A stretch of 64,000 nucleotides of DNA from Cyanophora paradoxa (lineage: Eukaryota; Glaucocystophyceae; Cyanophorales; Cyanophoraceae), in NCBI GenBank assembly GCA_004431415.1, contig QPMI01000667.1:32031-96030 (forward strand), written 5' to 3'. Position 1 is the stretch's first letter, and each line of letters starts with the position of its first letter. The position numbers and the translations under genes are program-made. Positions 22,527-34,495 of the stretch are shown here, in pieces. The notes below the pieces were generated by a model that saw only the letters and a program-made list of their open reading frames with translations, did no database searches and was not told where the DNA came from.

Positions 22527-24384
22527 ATGGAGTCCGTCGCGGCCTTTGCATGCGCCGTGCCGTTCACGGCCCGGCCGGTCTCGCAGCCGGTCGCCGCTGT
22601 TTGCTCTTCGTCCAATTCGGTGAAACGTTCTGTTCGCAAGGGCCGGCTGATCCCGGGCGCTGCCTTCTTCGCCAGCGACGTCCCCTCGGTCTCGTTCAGC
22701 GCGGGGCAGTTCTTCGGCGCGACTTCTGCGCTCGCAGCGCGGTGTAGCGATGATAGCTCCAGCGCCAAGCAGCTCGTGCCGATCGTCACCGCGTCAGCCA
22801 GCGGTTCGGCGGCCAGCAAGGACGCCGTCATCGATCAGTTCACGTCCAACGTGATGACGACGTATGCGCGCTACCCGCTGGTGATGGTGAAGGGCCAGGA
22901 CAGCCGCCTGTGGGACATCGAGGGCAAGGAGTACCTCGACTTCGTGGCCGGCATCGCGACTTGCTCCCTCGGGCACGCGCACCCCAACCTTGTCAAGGCC
23001 GTCGCGGAGCAGATCGCGACCGTCAACCACGTCTCAAACCTCTACTACACGCCGTCCCAGGTCCGTCGGGCCCGCGGGCCGCGCCCTGCCGTGCGAGACC
23101 CCCGACCCGGCGCCTTCCCAGAGCAACCTGGCGAAGCGGATAGTGGACTGCTCGATCGCGGACCGCGTCTTCTTCTGCAACTCGGGCGCGGAGGCGAACG
23201 AGGCGGCGATCAAGCTGGCGCGCAAGTACGCGCACACCAAGCTCGGCATCGCGGAGCCGGTGATCATCACTGCGCACGCCTCCTTCCACGGGCGCACGCT
23301 GGCGACGATTACGGCGACGGGGCAGCCGAAGTACCAGCAGGACTTCGAGCCGCTCATGCCGGGCTTCGAGTACGTCGAGTACAACAACGTGGACGACCTG
23401 GAGAAGGCTGTGAAGCGCATCAACGCGAACGGGCCGCGGCTCGCCGGCATCCTCATGGAGGCGCTGCAGGGCGAGGGCGGCGTGCGCCCCGGGGACCGCG
23501 CCTTCTTCGCGCGCGTGCGGGAGATCTGCAACGAGACGGGCGCCCTCATGATGATGGACGAGGTCCAGGTCGGCGTCGGCCGCACCGGCAAGGCCCGCAG
23601 CCCCCCCCTCTCTCCTTTCCTTTCCTTTCCTTCTGTTTCCTGAAAACTCCTTTTCCGGCTGCAGATGTGGGGGTACGAGAACCTGGGCATCGCGGGCGGC
23701 CCCGACGTCTTCTCGACCGCTAAGGGCCTCGGCGGCGGCGTCCCGATCGGCGCCATGGGCTGCAAGGTGCCCCCGCACACCCGCCCATCCCTCCCCTCGG
23801 ATGCCGCGGCTGATCTGCCCCACCTCCTCAGGCCTTCTGCGACGTGCTGACGCCGGGGACGCACGCGAGCACGTTCGGAGGCAACCCGCTGGCGTGCTCG
23901 GCGGCCCTCGCGGTCTTCGACACTATCGAGAAGGAGGGCCTGCTCGCCAACGTCGCCGCCCGCGGCGAGCAGCTCAAGCGCGCCTGCCAGGCCCTCCAGG
24001 CCAAGTCCGCCCCTCCCGCGCCCCTGCCTCCCCCCCCCTCCCCGCCTCGTGAGCCGAGCCTCGCTCGCGCGCGCGCAGGTACCCCAAGCTGGTGACGGAC
24101 TACCGGGGCTGGGGCCTGATCGCCGGCCTGCAGCTTTCCGAGGCCGTCGCCATCCAGGCCTCGGACGTCATCTCCCTCGCCACCCAGCAGGTGCCCTGCC
24201 CCGCCCGCGCTGTCCCGCCCCTGGGCCCCGCGAGCCGGGGCCGGCGCAGGGCCTGCTGCTGGTGCCGGCCGGCCCGAAGGTGGTCCGCGCGGTGCCACCC
24301 CTGGTGGTCACGGAGGCGCAGATGGACGCCGCAATGGCCAAGCTCGACACAGTGTTCGGCGAGCTCTCCAAGCAGTACGCGTGA
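22527..24384 (+). CDS. argD: Acetylornithine aminotransferase, organelle-targeted
   Basis: Starts [20 protein letters not shown] and has a Ser/Ala-rich leader of about 90 residues fitting plastid or mitochondrial import. The class-III aminotransferase body follows: [96 protein letters not shown]. The PLP-lysine motif is [18 protein letters not shown], then [20 protein letters not shown] and [17 protein letters not shown]. It ends [10 protein letters not shown] at TGA 24382-24384. The enzyme makes N-acetylornithine in arginine synthesis. Four or five introns interrupt it; one contains a CCTTTCCTTTCC repeat near 23610-23640. The gene appears complete. Confidence 0.93.
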
Positions 24385-25658
24385 GGCCAGAACGCCGAGC
24401 TGCGCGCCCGTCCCCACGCAGCTGGCATTGGCGCCCCTGTACTTTCAAGCTTCCCCCCTCTGTAGAGTCCCTGTAATTTTTCTCGTAGCTCTGTATTCAT
24501 GCATGCGCATGTTTGAATCGTGAATCTCGAAAACTGCCGACTTGCCGAATGCTTCTGCTGCGCATGCGTTGAGCTCAAACGTTGACGCCGCCAAGGCCCA
24601 AGGCGCACGGTGGTCCGGGTACAGTGTCAAGTCCGTGATCGCCGAAGTTGAGTTCGTGCTCTAGACATGGCTCTCGGCGCTAAGCTGAACAGCGCTCGCT
24701 CTGTCAGCCGTTGCCCCAGCTAGCTGCGTGCGCTGCTTTGAAGCTTCCAGTCGGCTGTACTCGCCGAGCCGCGGGCACCAAAAGAGGCTGTGACCCTGCA
24801 GGTGCGCTGTGCTGGTATTCTATCTCGTTCCCTTTTCCTGACAGTCGGTTCCCTGATCGCGCAGGCGCACATCGAAGGACGACGCGCGATCGCGACCTCG
24901 CTCTTCAGCCCGCGCATTCGCTTGGCCCGCGTTGCTCATACATCCGCAGTGAAGATACTCTTCGTTTGAGCAATCTTTATCGCATCAACGAGTTCGACTT
25001 TGCGCGTCGTCCGACTCTTCAGCTCCCGATCCCGAGCGTCCCGAGTCCGATCTCGCATCCCGCATGGATGGGGTGAGCGCCCGCCCCACCCACGCGACGC
25101 GCGGCACCATTAAATGATGAATGCATAACATGGAATTACCGTCCTAGCCTCACGAAGGCCTGAGGATAACTTGCGGCTTTTTACTGATTCTGTGGCCAGC
25201 GCCTGCATAATTAGCCCATGCCCTTCGGCTCTCCAGCCGCCTCCTGACCGCCCTCCTGCCGCAGATGATCGATCTCCGGCATCCGCAGACTTCCGATCCC
25301 TCCGGCCGGCCTTGATCGGCATCCGCAGACTTCCGATCCCTCCGGCCGGCCTTGATCGATGCGAGCCCCTTGTTTAAGACAGTCGCAGTGCTTCTTGAAT
25401 ACACGCATCTTTGAATGCAAAGCGTCCACACACGCTGCTCCTCGCTTTGGCCCTACCACGAACTGTACTAGTACCACTAGTAGTACCACGACGTGATCCA
25501 TTTTCGTGGTCCATTCCACCCACGCAACGTTCCTCGTCCTTCAATAATACGAAGAGCGTGAATGATTTTCCAATGAGCTTTTTGATTGAATGATTGTTCG
25601 ACGAGCTTCTTGATTTCGAATGCATTAACAATCGAAGAGCCACCGTAGACATAAATAA
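24385..25658. other. Intergenic region with a 43-bp tandem duplication
   Basis: No gene I can support; a 121-residue plus ORF at 24711-25076 has no recognisable feature. At about 25275-25360 a 43-base unit (ATCCGCAGACTTCCGATC, then CCTCCGGCCGGCCTTGATCG) is repeated in tandem. Confidence 0.45.
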
Positions 25659-28600
25659 TCAAGGGCGCAGCGGGGCGCCCCACCAGAACTTATTGCATGG
25701 GACGCACTGGAATTTGGTCCCCGGCTGGTTACCCCTCTGGCGGGCGGTTGTTAACGAAGGTGCACGCGTGCGGGCTGGGAGGGGGGCGCGCCTTGTCGTT
25801 CAGGCCCTCCTCGTAGTGCGTCGCCGGCTCGTGGCACTGCTTGCACTGCGCCCACGGCTGCGCGAGCACCCGCGGGTCCAGCGCTGCATGCTGCTGCACA
25901 GCCCGTCAGGCCCCGCGAGACGGGGGTAAGCAGGCCGAGACGCACCCCGTGCCGGCCTCCCTGCGGCTGCCGCCCGCCGCGGCCCTCGAAATTCCGAGGA
26001 CCGTCGCGCTCCCGCGGGGGCGGCTCCCACTCCCGGGGGCCCCCACCGCGCTCCCGGAACCCGCCGCGCTCCTGAAGCCCGTCGCGGTCCCGTGGGCCGT
26101 CCCTCGCGGGGCGGGGCCCGGGCAGGTCCCTCGGGTGCGGGGCGAGGGGGTCCATCGGGTGGGGCCGCGCCGGCCCCTCCCGCGGGGCGTCCCGGAAGCC
26201 CGACACCTCCTCGTCCGACCCCTTGCCCTTCGCCCACGACCGCTTCCGCTCCCGCTCCCCGGCGCCCGCCGCCGCCGCCGGCCCGCCGCCGCCGGCCGCC
26301 CCGGGGCCGCTGGCGCCGCCGCGGGGCGGCGATGTCGTGCCGGGGACCGAGACGACGCTCCGGGGCTGCGGGCGCGCAGCGGGGGCCGGCGCTGACGCCA
26401 AGGCCGCCGTGGACGGGGCGGCTGGCTGGGGTGGGGCGGGCGGGGCGGCGGCGGAGCCGAAGCCGAGCCTCCTCACCGCCTCCTCGGCCTCGAGGCGCGC
26501 CGCCCGCACCCGCGGGTCGTCCGGCAGCAGCCGCGGCGGCGGCGAGGGCGAGCGCCGCCCCGCGCCCCCGCCGGCGAGGTGCCGCCCTTCGCCGGCGGCG
26601 ACCGCGGCGGGCTCGCGCGGCGCGGGCTCCGTTTGCCGCGGGGAGGCGAGAAGGGCCGGCCGCCACGCGGGGCGAGGGGGGTCGAGCCCCGCGGGGGGCG
26701 AGGGGCGACCACCGCGCGGGGGCGAGCCAGGGCGGCCGCCGCGCGGTGGGGAGGGGCGGCCGCCGCGCGGTGGGGAGGGGCGGCCGCCGCGCGGAGGAGA
26801 AGCCAAGCGATTGCCGCGAGGCGGAGAGCCCGGGCGGCTGGCACGCGGGGGCGAGCCAGGCCGGACGCCGCGAGGTGGGGAGCCGGGGCGGCCGCCACGA
26901 GGCGGCGAGCCGGGCGGACCCCGCGAGGCGGCGAACCTGGGCGGCCGCCGCGCGGGGAGAAGCGAGCCGGGCGCCGCGCGGAGGCGAATTGAACCGGCCG
27001 CCGCGGGGAGGTGAGGTGGGCCGGCCGCCGCGCGGCGGGCTGCGATTACGCGGCGGGGAGAGGGCAGGCGGCCGGGGCCAAAGCGAGGGGGGCTCCGGCC
27101 TCGTGCGGGGCTCCGGCGCGGGCTGCGGCCGACAGGACCAGCGCGGGGCGGGCTCCGGCCGACAGGGCGGGGCGGGCCGCTGCTGAATCCGCCGGAGGCG
27201 CCCGGGAAGGGCAGCGCAATGCGCTTGCGGGCCGGGGAGGGGGAACGGTCGCCCCGGACGGGAGGCGAGGGCGAGCGGGGCGGCGGCGGGTGGGGAGCGG
27301 CTGCGGGGCTTGTCCGCGGGCGAGACGCGTGGCGCTCCGCGGGCGCGGGCGCCAGGCGAGCGCGAGGCGGGCCGGGCGCCGGGGCGGGCGCCTGGCGAGC
27401 GGGAGCTCCGACGGGGCGGCGAGGCGGGCCGGCGAGGCGGCGAGCGGGAGGTCCGGCGGGGGGCGGGGAGCGGCGGGGCGGAGAGCGCGGCCGCGGGGCA
27501 CTGTCGCTAACGGGGGAGAGGGGGCGCTTGCGCGGGGGCGAGGGGCGCCCGGGCCGGCGGTCCCGCCTCACGGGCGCCCTGCTCTCCTCCAGGGAGCGAC
27601 CCAGCTCCTCAAGTTCCTGCGGCGACGCTTAAGTCGGCGGCAGGCGGCGGGCGGGCGGGCGAGGATCAGGCCGCGCACAGCGTCGGACAGGGCGGCGAGC
27701 TTCGCGGGGGCCGTCGTGCCGCGGGCGACGGACCACGGGAGCTCCTTGAAGCGGGGGTCCCGCAGGGCGCCCTGCAGGGCCACCAGCCGCTCCGCGTACC
27801 GCGCCCGGTCCCCGCCGGCCACGCGCCACGCCTCCGCCTCGATCGCTGTCGCGGCCTCCTCCACCTGCTTCGTCATCCCTGCCGGCCAGCGCACGGCCCC
27901 GTCAGGGCTCCTCTAGCACGCGGCGCGAGGGCGGGCGGGGGTACCGGGAACGCGGTCGTCCAGGGCATTCGCGAGGGCCTTCCGATGGGCGGCCCGCGCG
28001 GCCGCCTCGTCGCCCTCTGAGCGGCGCAGTCGGCGGCGGCGGAGCGGCGGGCCCGGCTGGCATCCGCGGCGCACCGGGCAGGGGCGAGGCTGCGGCGGCG
28101 GCGCCCGGCTTGCCGGCGGCGGCGGTTGGGGCGGCCGGGGCGGGGGCGCGGCGACGCGGGGAGGGCTCGGGGAGGGGCGAGCGGGGCCGCGTGGCGCGCC
28201 CGAGGACGGGGCCGTCGACATACTTGCGGACGACGGCTCGACAGAGGTTGTCGAGCTCCCTGTCCGGGTGCTTCAGCATCGGATCCAGCATCTCCACCAG
28301 GTTCGTGCCCTGCCGCCACCCGCCCCGCGCGTCGGCCCTCCGAGCGCCGGCGCCCCCGCGCCGCGCGGCGGGCACCTTGACGACGTCCTTCGGGACGCTC
28401 GTGTCGCGCAGCTGGGCGAGGATCGGCACGACGGCCTCCTTCAGGGCCTGCGCCGCCGTCGGCCGCCGGGCACGGCCCCGCCCCGGGGCCGGCGGGGCAC
28501 AGCGCACGGGGCCCTCCAGCTTCAGCGCTGCCTCCAGCTCGTCCTTCAGGGCGAAGAAATCCGCGTGGGACGCCTGCATCGCCGGCTCGGCGCTCGGCGC

Positions 28601-29343
28601 GGAACCGCCGGTGGGCGGGGCCGCGCGGGGCCGCGTGGGGGCGGGCCTACCGCGTCCAGGGGCACGGCGGCCGCCGCGGGGGCTTGCGGGCCAGCAGAGG
28701 CGGCGGCGATGGACTGCGACGGGGCGTCAAGGAGGGCCCGCTGCCGGGAGCGCTCCGGGGGGCGCCGGGGCTCACCCGCCGGGCCGGCTTCTGGGAGGCG
28801 CGGGGCTCCTCCTCCTCGCGGCCGGCCTGAGGAGGGGGCTCGCGGGGGCGCGGGCGCCGCGAGGGGGGGCGGGCAGCTGACCGCGAAGAGGTCCTCCTCG
28901 CCCTCGCCCTCGTAGAGGACCTCCTCGGCGTCGGCCATGCTGAGCCACTCGTCGCCCTCGGCGAGCCGCTCCGGCGGCCGCTCCTCGCTCTCCTCCAGCA
29001 CGTCCTCGCCCACAGGCTCGCCCGACGACTCGAAGAAGCGCGAGACCGACTCGGACGACTCGAAGGCGCCCACGTCCGGCATCGACGCCGACGCCACCGG
29101 CGGCGGCAGCGGCACGCTCGAAGGCTCCTCGAACGCCGCGAGGTCGCCCGCGGACGACGGCAGCGCGTCCTGCGCTGCCCGCGCCTGGTGCTGCTGCTGG
29201 CTTCGGCGGAGCGAGTTGACCGAGGCCGGGGTGACGGCGACCGTTGCGGGGCGTGCGGTAGACGGGGAGATGCTCGCTCCGGGATCATCCTGTGCAACGG
29301 AGCGAACAAGGGAACGCGACGAGGCGCCGGGGTGAGACAACAA
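25659..29343 (-). CDS. TFIIS-related protein with Pro-Arg-Gly repeat region
   Basis: Starts MLSHPGASSRSLVRSVAQDD, then an acidic Ser/Glu-rich region (28900-29250). A TFIIS-N (LW)-like helical bundle follows: LKEAVVPILAQLRDTSVPKD, NLVEMLDPMLKHPDRELDNL, CRAVVRKYVDG. A TFIIS central domain comes next: ATAIEAEAWRVAGGDRARYA, then LRDPRFKELPWSVARGTTAP. A long disordered stretch (26650-27550) is built of PPRGGRPGS-like units. The last exon gives QCKQCHEPATHYEEG and HACTFVNNRPPEG. An in-frame TAA at 25729-25731 ends this frame, but dropping one G from the GGGG run continues it to FQCVPCNKFWW with stop 25659-25661, completing a Cys2-Cys2 zinc ribbon. The catalytic RSADE loop of true TFIIS is missing. 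A role in Pol II elongation or chromatin is inferred. Confidence 0.65.
26660..27560 (-). repeat. Coding minisatellite: Pro-Arg-Gly-Gly repeats
   Basis: Within the TFIIS-related gene, units of roughly 27-45 bases encode variations of RPGSPPRGG and SPPRGG, best ordered between 26670 and 27010. Low-complexity RG/RGG-like tracts commonly bind RNA or promote condensates; here it is inference. Confidence 0.6.
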
Positions 29344-29701
29344 GAGGAAGAATGCCGAGTTTAGTGATCTCTTCTTCGTTAGACGATGCGGCAGGCGACA
29401 GCCAAGGGTGATGATGGTGGAAACGAGACTGATAACGAAAAAGGATGCACGTCTCCCCTAGTACCACGGTCGGCGAGCGCTGGGTGGACGCCGCATGGAC
29501 CGATGAACGTCGGTGCCCGGTCGAGGCGGATAAGAGTAACGCGGAAGCGTAAACGGGAGTACGACAGAGGACGATGAGCTACGGATGGGACGGATGGGAG
29601 CAGCGCGACGTCCCCGGAGACCCGCTCTGCCACATGTGACCCCAGGCTGCAACGAACTTGCCTTTGTTGGGTTGCGAAGGACGTCTGCACACCAAGAGAA
29701 G
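29344..29701. other. Spacer between two tandem minus-strand genes
   Basis: About 360 bases between the stop of the SAM-domain gene and the start of the TFIIS-related gene; it should hold the latter's promoter. No further gene recognised. Confidence 0.4.
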
Positions 29702-30116
29702 TTAGTTTGCGATCCTGCGCAGCCGGGCCAGGAACCCCGCACCGAGGCCAGCTGTCGAGGGTGCGCCTTCCGGCTCTGACATACGGGGTGACTCGATCAG
29801 GCGGCTTCCCGCTGTCGGAATGTTCTCGTGACGAAAACGCACTCTGCTTTGCGGACTTCGCCAGCTGCCGCTCGCTGACAGTCGCAGCGGCCTTCTGGAT
29901 CTTGATCTGGTGGCCGATGACCTTGATCCCCATTTCACTCATCTGATAACGCGTTAGCTAACAAAGAGGGCGCCATTCGTACGCGCGGACCATGTCTCGC
30001 GTGAGCATGGGCAGGTCATCCACCATCACTTCCTGTTCGACGAAGATCTGCGCGTACTTGTGTGCGACCGACGCATCGAGCCCCGCCTCCTCCAGGGCCC
30101 GCCTGAGCGCGTCCAT
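29702..30116 (-). CDS. Small SAM-domain protein
   Basis: Three exons. Exon 1 from ATG 30116 reads MDALRRALEEAGLDASVAHK, then YAQIFVEQEVMVDDLPMLTR DM. After an intron at about 29946-29993 follows MSEMGIKVIGHQIKIQKAA, together a full SAM fold ending in the GI.xxGHxxKI signature. After a second intron (about 29782-29850) the tail KPEGAPSTAGLGAGFLARLR RIAN ends at TAA 29702-29704. Total length is about 100 residues, nearly all SAM domain. SAM domains mediate protein-protein or RNA contacts; the partner is unknown. Splice phases close cleanly. Confidence 0.75.
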
Positions 30117-30374
30117 CTTGTCGCTTGTATGTACCCCCAACCCCCAAGTTTCGCGGCAAGTACAGCAAGTAGCAAGTACTAGCGACAACTTTCGGCGCAA
30201 TTAGCGGTCCCCGGTCCACGGTCCACCCGGCCGGCCGCGAACAACCCCGCCGGCCTAGGAGCCGCGCCGGCCGCGGGCTCCGATCCGCCCGTCCGGCACG
30301 CGGCTCGCGCGCTCGAGGAACAGGCTGGCGGTTCAGCGAGGACCGCGCGGCGGTTCGGCAGGCGCCTGCGGCTC
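30117..30374. promoter_or_regulatory. Divergent promoter between SAM-domain gene and ZFAND2-like gene
   Basis: 258 bases between the two start codons. A direct repeat GCAAGTACAGCAAGTAGCAA lies at about 30157-30176 close to the SAM gene. Confidence 0.4.
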
Positions 30375-31548
30375 ATGGAGATGCAGATAGGGTGCGCATG
30401 CGGCGGCAGCTAGGGTTTCGAAGGGGGCGCAACCGGCCGACGCGCACCCGCAGGGACATATGCGCATTGCCGGGGTGCAGGCAACTCGGTGCGCACCGCG
30501 CATCGTCGGCCGGGCTGCGCGCTGCGCCGGGCTCCTCCGACCCCAGCTACCTCCGCTGCCCGAGCCCCCTCCGACACCCCAGCATCCGCCGCTAATCACG
30601 AGCTGGCGCGCAGATTTCCTCCCTTTCAAATGCCCGCACTGCACGAAGAGGTACTGCTTGATCCACCGAGACGTTTTTGCACACGACTGTCCCGAGGCGC
30701 CCGAGGAGGTCCGGATCCCCGCCGCCCCTCTCTCAATCACGGCCGCCGCGCTGACGCCCGCGCAGGCGTACGTCGTGCCGGTCTGTCCCCTTTGCAACAA
30801 GGCGAGCCGCCCTGCCAGTGGCCCCGCTCGCCGCGCCCCCCCCCCCCCCCCCCCCCCCCCCCGCAGCCGCGCTGACCCACCGCTGCAGCCCGTCTCCTGC
30901 AGTAAAGGGGAGGTGACTTGGCCCTCCCACTCTCTCTCTCTCTCTCTTTCTAATTACGCTCCGCTGCGCTCAGGACCCCAATTCGAAAGTAGATGACCGT
31001 GCGCACTGCGCCCGCACCGCCCGTCTCGACGTTCGCCCGTAACCGGTACCCGCCCTCTACAGATATCGCGAACGGCTGTACTGTGAATGAGCCATCTCCC
31101 TACGTGAAATGCTCCCTCTCAAGCTGTAGTACTCGAGAGGTGAACCCCCGGCCGCCCTCTGCCCTCCCAGGTGCCCCTCCCTCTCCCCTGAGACGTGTGC
31201 CTGCAGCCCGTTCCGATGGTCTGCCGCCGCTGCCAGCTCCCTTTCTGTATACGGTGCGACCATCCAGGCCCTCGCAAACCCGACCCCCCGCGCCCCGCCC
31301 GAGCGAGCGGCGCGCCGCCGTGCACACGCAGGCATAGGCTCGACATGGACCACGCCTGCGTGGCGCTCCCCGTCAAGCCAGAGTCCGGGCCAGCCTCGCC
31401 GCGGCGGCTCCCCAGGACTGCCGCCTCGCCGGGGGACGAGCCGTATGAGCGCAAGGAGCGCCCATCGCCCTTCTCGGCCGCCTGCTGCCGCTGGTGCGCC
31501 TGCGGCTCCGACGGCAAGGTCGAGGCCGCCGCCTGCGCCATCATGTGA
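30375..31548 (+). CDS. AN1 zinc-finger protein, ZFAND2/AIRAP-like, with CaaX end
   Basis: Exon 1 MEMQIG is joined (intron 30392-30453) to DICALPGCRQL and then DFLPFKCPHCTKRYCLIHR, the first AN1 finger. After an intron, AYVVPVCPLCNK and then DPNSKVDD follow; a further exon reads NGCTVNEPSPYVKCSLSSC. The second AN1 finger is PMVCRRCQLPFCIR joined to HRLDMDHACV. This order is that of ZFAND2A/B, proteasome and p97-associated stress proteins. The stop is TGA 31546-31548. The protein ends AAACAIM, a CaaX box expected to be prenylated, as known for ZFAND2B/AIRAPL, so ER-membrane anchoring is likely. A poly-C tract (about 30838-30862) and a TC tract (30930-30949) lie in one intron. Confidence 0.85.
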
Positions 31549-32205
31549 CCCCTGGCGCCGCCCTGGCCATGCCGTCGCCCTCAAGCCTTCAGGGCCTCGG
31601 TGGCCGGGCTTCGTGATTTGTGGCTTCGGCCTTGCCAGTTGTAGTTTATGCTCAAGATCTAGAGAGATTTCTCCAGGCATTTGAGGTGTATTTCCATATG
31701 ACTCAGTAGTAGTATTTTTCTTTAATAAATTTGAATTGCATGTGTGGTGAACTTCGAAAATTCTTTGCATGAGTTGTGAATTCGAAGTGAATTTAGCTTA
31801 AAACTTAGTTATAGTATACGTACGCGTATGCGTTAATATGCGAGGCTTCGAGCTACTAGCTGTAGCTGCGTAGGCCACTGGGCCAGCGCTAGCACTCGAG
31901 TTCACGAGGCGTGCCGCGGCGCGGCCGGCGCCCCGGCCGCCGGGCCGCGGCCGCGGCGCCGGCGGCGGGGCCTTCATCATGCATATGATCAAAGCTAGCG
32001 CTCAAGCTCGCCGATCGCGCGCCGCGTCGCGCGCGAGATCAAGATCAAGAGACTTGCGCTCGGTGCCAACGGACGTTAACGTTGACGCGTACGTTCACGC
32101 GCTCCAAGCCGACTCGATCCCGTACCCCCCGAGCTCATATGTTGCGCTCCCCGGGCCCCGTGCGGCATTCAGATCTAGGTACTGCGACATGAGCATAAGC
32201 TCAAA
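31549..32205. other. Intergenic region, nothing recognised
   Basis: Contains an AT-rich stretch at 31640-31830 that probably includes the 3' end of the ZFAND2-like gene, then a GC palindrome-rich stretch (GCGGCCGGCGCCCCGGCCGC near 31920). No gene seen. Confidence 0.4.
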
Positions 32206-34161
32206 ATGAAGCCCGCCGTGCGCATAAACTATCTGTCCTTTAACCCCGACGGGACGGCTCTCTGTGTCGGCACCACGGGCGGATTCTCAATCTACTCGTG
32301 CTCCGCCAGCAGTTTTAAGCTCGCGTACGACTGCGGTGCGTGCGCGCAGCCGCGGTTGAGGGTCGGGATTTGTGCCGTCTGACTCTCTTCAGACGTCGGC
32401 AGCGTCGCAATAGCAGAGCTTCTGTTTTCCTCATCGCTCGTAGGCAAGGAAGCGCGTACGCGCCGCCGTTCTGCCGCCTGACAGTGCTCCAGCGCTCGTT
32501 GGCACGGGCGACGAGCCCTCGTTCTCCCCGCGCCGACTGAAGGTCCGCTGCACTGAGCTTTTGTTGGGCGTCGTGCGTTCCGTGCCGCGGCTGACCCCGA
32601 TCTCCTCGTTCCGCGCAGCTGTTCAACACAAAAACGTCCTCAATTGCGGGCGAGCTGCACCTGCGAGACGCCATCGTCGCCATACGCCTCAACCGAGATC
32701 GGTTTGCGCTTACCATCCAACTTCCGTGCTTTCTCTGCCTGCTCACCTCCGCCGCGAAGCCTCATCGCGGTTGCGGCCGAGAAGGTCCCTGCCGCGCGTC
32801 TCTGCGCCCTTGCGACCTCCTGACGCCCGCGCAGGCGTACGTGTACGATCTGCAGGACTTGCGCTGCCTCCAGGTCATCGAGACGGGCCAGAACCCGCGG
32901 GGCGCGCCGCCTCCAGTCCCCGGCCCGCCGGCTCGGCGCACCTAACGCGACGCGGCTGGGCAGGCATCTGCGCGTTCGCGCCGTGGAGCGAGGCGGCGTA
33001 CCTGGCGCTGCCGGGGGCTGGCCAGCCGGGGCGCGTGCTCCTCTGCGACGCCTCCCGCGCGGCCGTCGTCACGCCCGTCGACGCGCACCGCGCGCCCCTC
33101 TCCGCCCTCGCCTTCAGCGCCCGCGGCGACCTCCTCGCCACCGCCTCCGAGAAGGTCGCCGCCGGCGCCCCCGCCTCCCTTCCTCCGCTGAGCGGCGCGC
33201 AGGGGACGGTGGTGCGCGTCTGGTCGGTGCCGGCGTCGGAGAAGGTGTACACGCTGCGGCGGGGGGCCTTCCCCGCCTCCATCTCCTCCCTCTGCTTCCC
33301 CCCGCCGGGCTCCCCCGGCCCCGACCTCCTCGCCGTCGCCTCCAGCACCCGCACCCTCCACGTCTTCCGCCTCGGCGCCCCCTCCCCGCCCTCCGCCTCC
33401 CCCGCCCCGCCGCCCCCGCCCCCGCCGCCCCCGCCCGCGCAGCCCCAGGCGCCAGCGGAGGGGCCCGTGGCAGCGCTGACGGCGGCGGCGAGCTCCTTTG
33501 CGGCGCGCGCCTCGTCCTTCCTCGCCCGCTCCGCCGCCGCCGCCGCCTCCTCCGCCGCCGCCGCCGTCTCCTCCCGCCTCCCCGAGGTGCACCCCGCCCG
33601 CCGTTCCTCCTCGCGCTCGGAGGGCGCGTGACCGGCCTGGCCCGCCGCAGGCCTGCCGGGACTGGATGGAGTGCGGGCGGGACTTTGCGCACGTGCGGCT
33701 GCGGCAGGGCGGGCACGCCGCCGCGCCCCTGAGCCCCTTCTCCCGGGGCCAGGAGCCCTCCACGCCCCCGCGCGACCTCTCCGCCCCCTCCGCGGTGTAC
33801 CCCCCGAGCCCCAGCTTCTCCCCCAGCGATGTACCCCCCGCCTTCGCCTTCTGCCCCGCCGGCTCCGCCCCACAGGACGTTCTTCAGGTACCCCTTTCTG
33901 CCTTCATCACTTCCCCCGCCCGCCTTTCGCCCTCCAACCGGGGTACAGGTGATGGTGGCGACGGCGGACGGGCTCTTCGAGGGGTATGCGATGGACGCGA
34001 TACGCGGCGGGGAGGGCCGCGTTGTGGCGGAGTGCCGCCTGGCGCCCGGCGGGGGCGGCGGCTGGGCCGACCGGGGCGGGGCGGGGGCCCCCCCGGGGGA
34101 GCCGCCCGACGGGGCCCGCGCCAGCCCTGCGCAGGGCGGCACCGAGGGCTCCTTCATCTAG
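32206..34161 (+). CDS. ATG18: PROPPIN beta-propeller protein, ATG18/WIPI
   Basis: Starts MKPAVRINYLSFNPDGTALC VGTTGGFSIYSC, the usual first blade of WIPI proteins. Exons follow with LFNTKTSSIAGELHLRDAIV, AYVYDLQDLRCLQVIETG, LLCDASRAAVVTPVDAHRAP and LSALAFSARGDLLATASEK. GTVVRVWSVPASEKVYTLRR GAFPASISSLCF contains the LRRG motif that binds PI3P and PI(3,5)P2, then LLAVASSTRTLHVFRLG. A Pro/Ala-rich loop of more than 100 residues (33390-33650) is inserted before the last blades (VMVATADGLFEGYAMDAIRG). The stop is TAG 34159-34161. PROPPINs act in autophagosome formation at PI3P membranes. Confidence 0.88.
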
Positions 34162-34495
34162 GCCCCGCCCCGCCCTGCCCCAGGGCAGATCTAGAGTGTA
34201 CAGGCAGGCGTTAGCGCTGTTTCACTGAACCGGCTGGAAGCCGATTCAACGGCACTGTACATGTATGGTTGTCCTATTCGAGAACAACGCGGGTCAGCTC
34301 GGCCTCGCCAAGTCAAGGGCGAGGGCCCTACACCATAAGGCTCAAGCTTGGCGCACATCGTCGCTTGGCTTTTGAAGGCTGCAGCTGCAGGAGGGCCCCC
34401 CGGGGCACGGGGGGCAGTGCTCCCCTGGCCCAGTGGTACGGGGCCGGGCTCCGCAACCGGGCTTCAGAATCCGAGGAGAATCCGAATGCCGCCGG
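34162..34495. other. Convergent spacer
   Basis: About 330 bases between convergent stops. A stretch at 34420-34485 has a box-A-like TGGCCCAGTGGTA followed by short stems but does not fold as a proper tRNA. Confidence 0.4.

Noticed and set aside
34415-34490. tRNA-like sequence with a box-A-like TGGCCCAGTGGTA
   Set aside because: The anticodon arm has a nine-base loop, the T-arm consensus is missing, and the acceptor ends do not pair; at most a decayed tRNA fragment.
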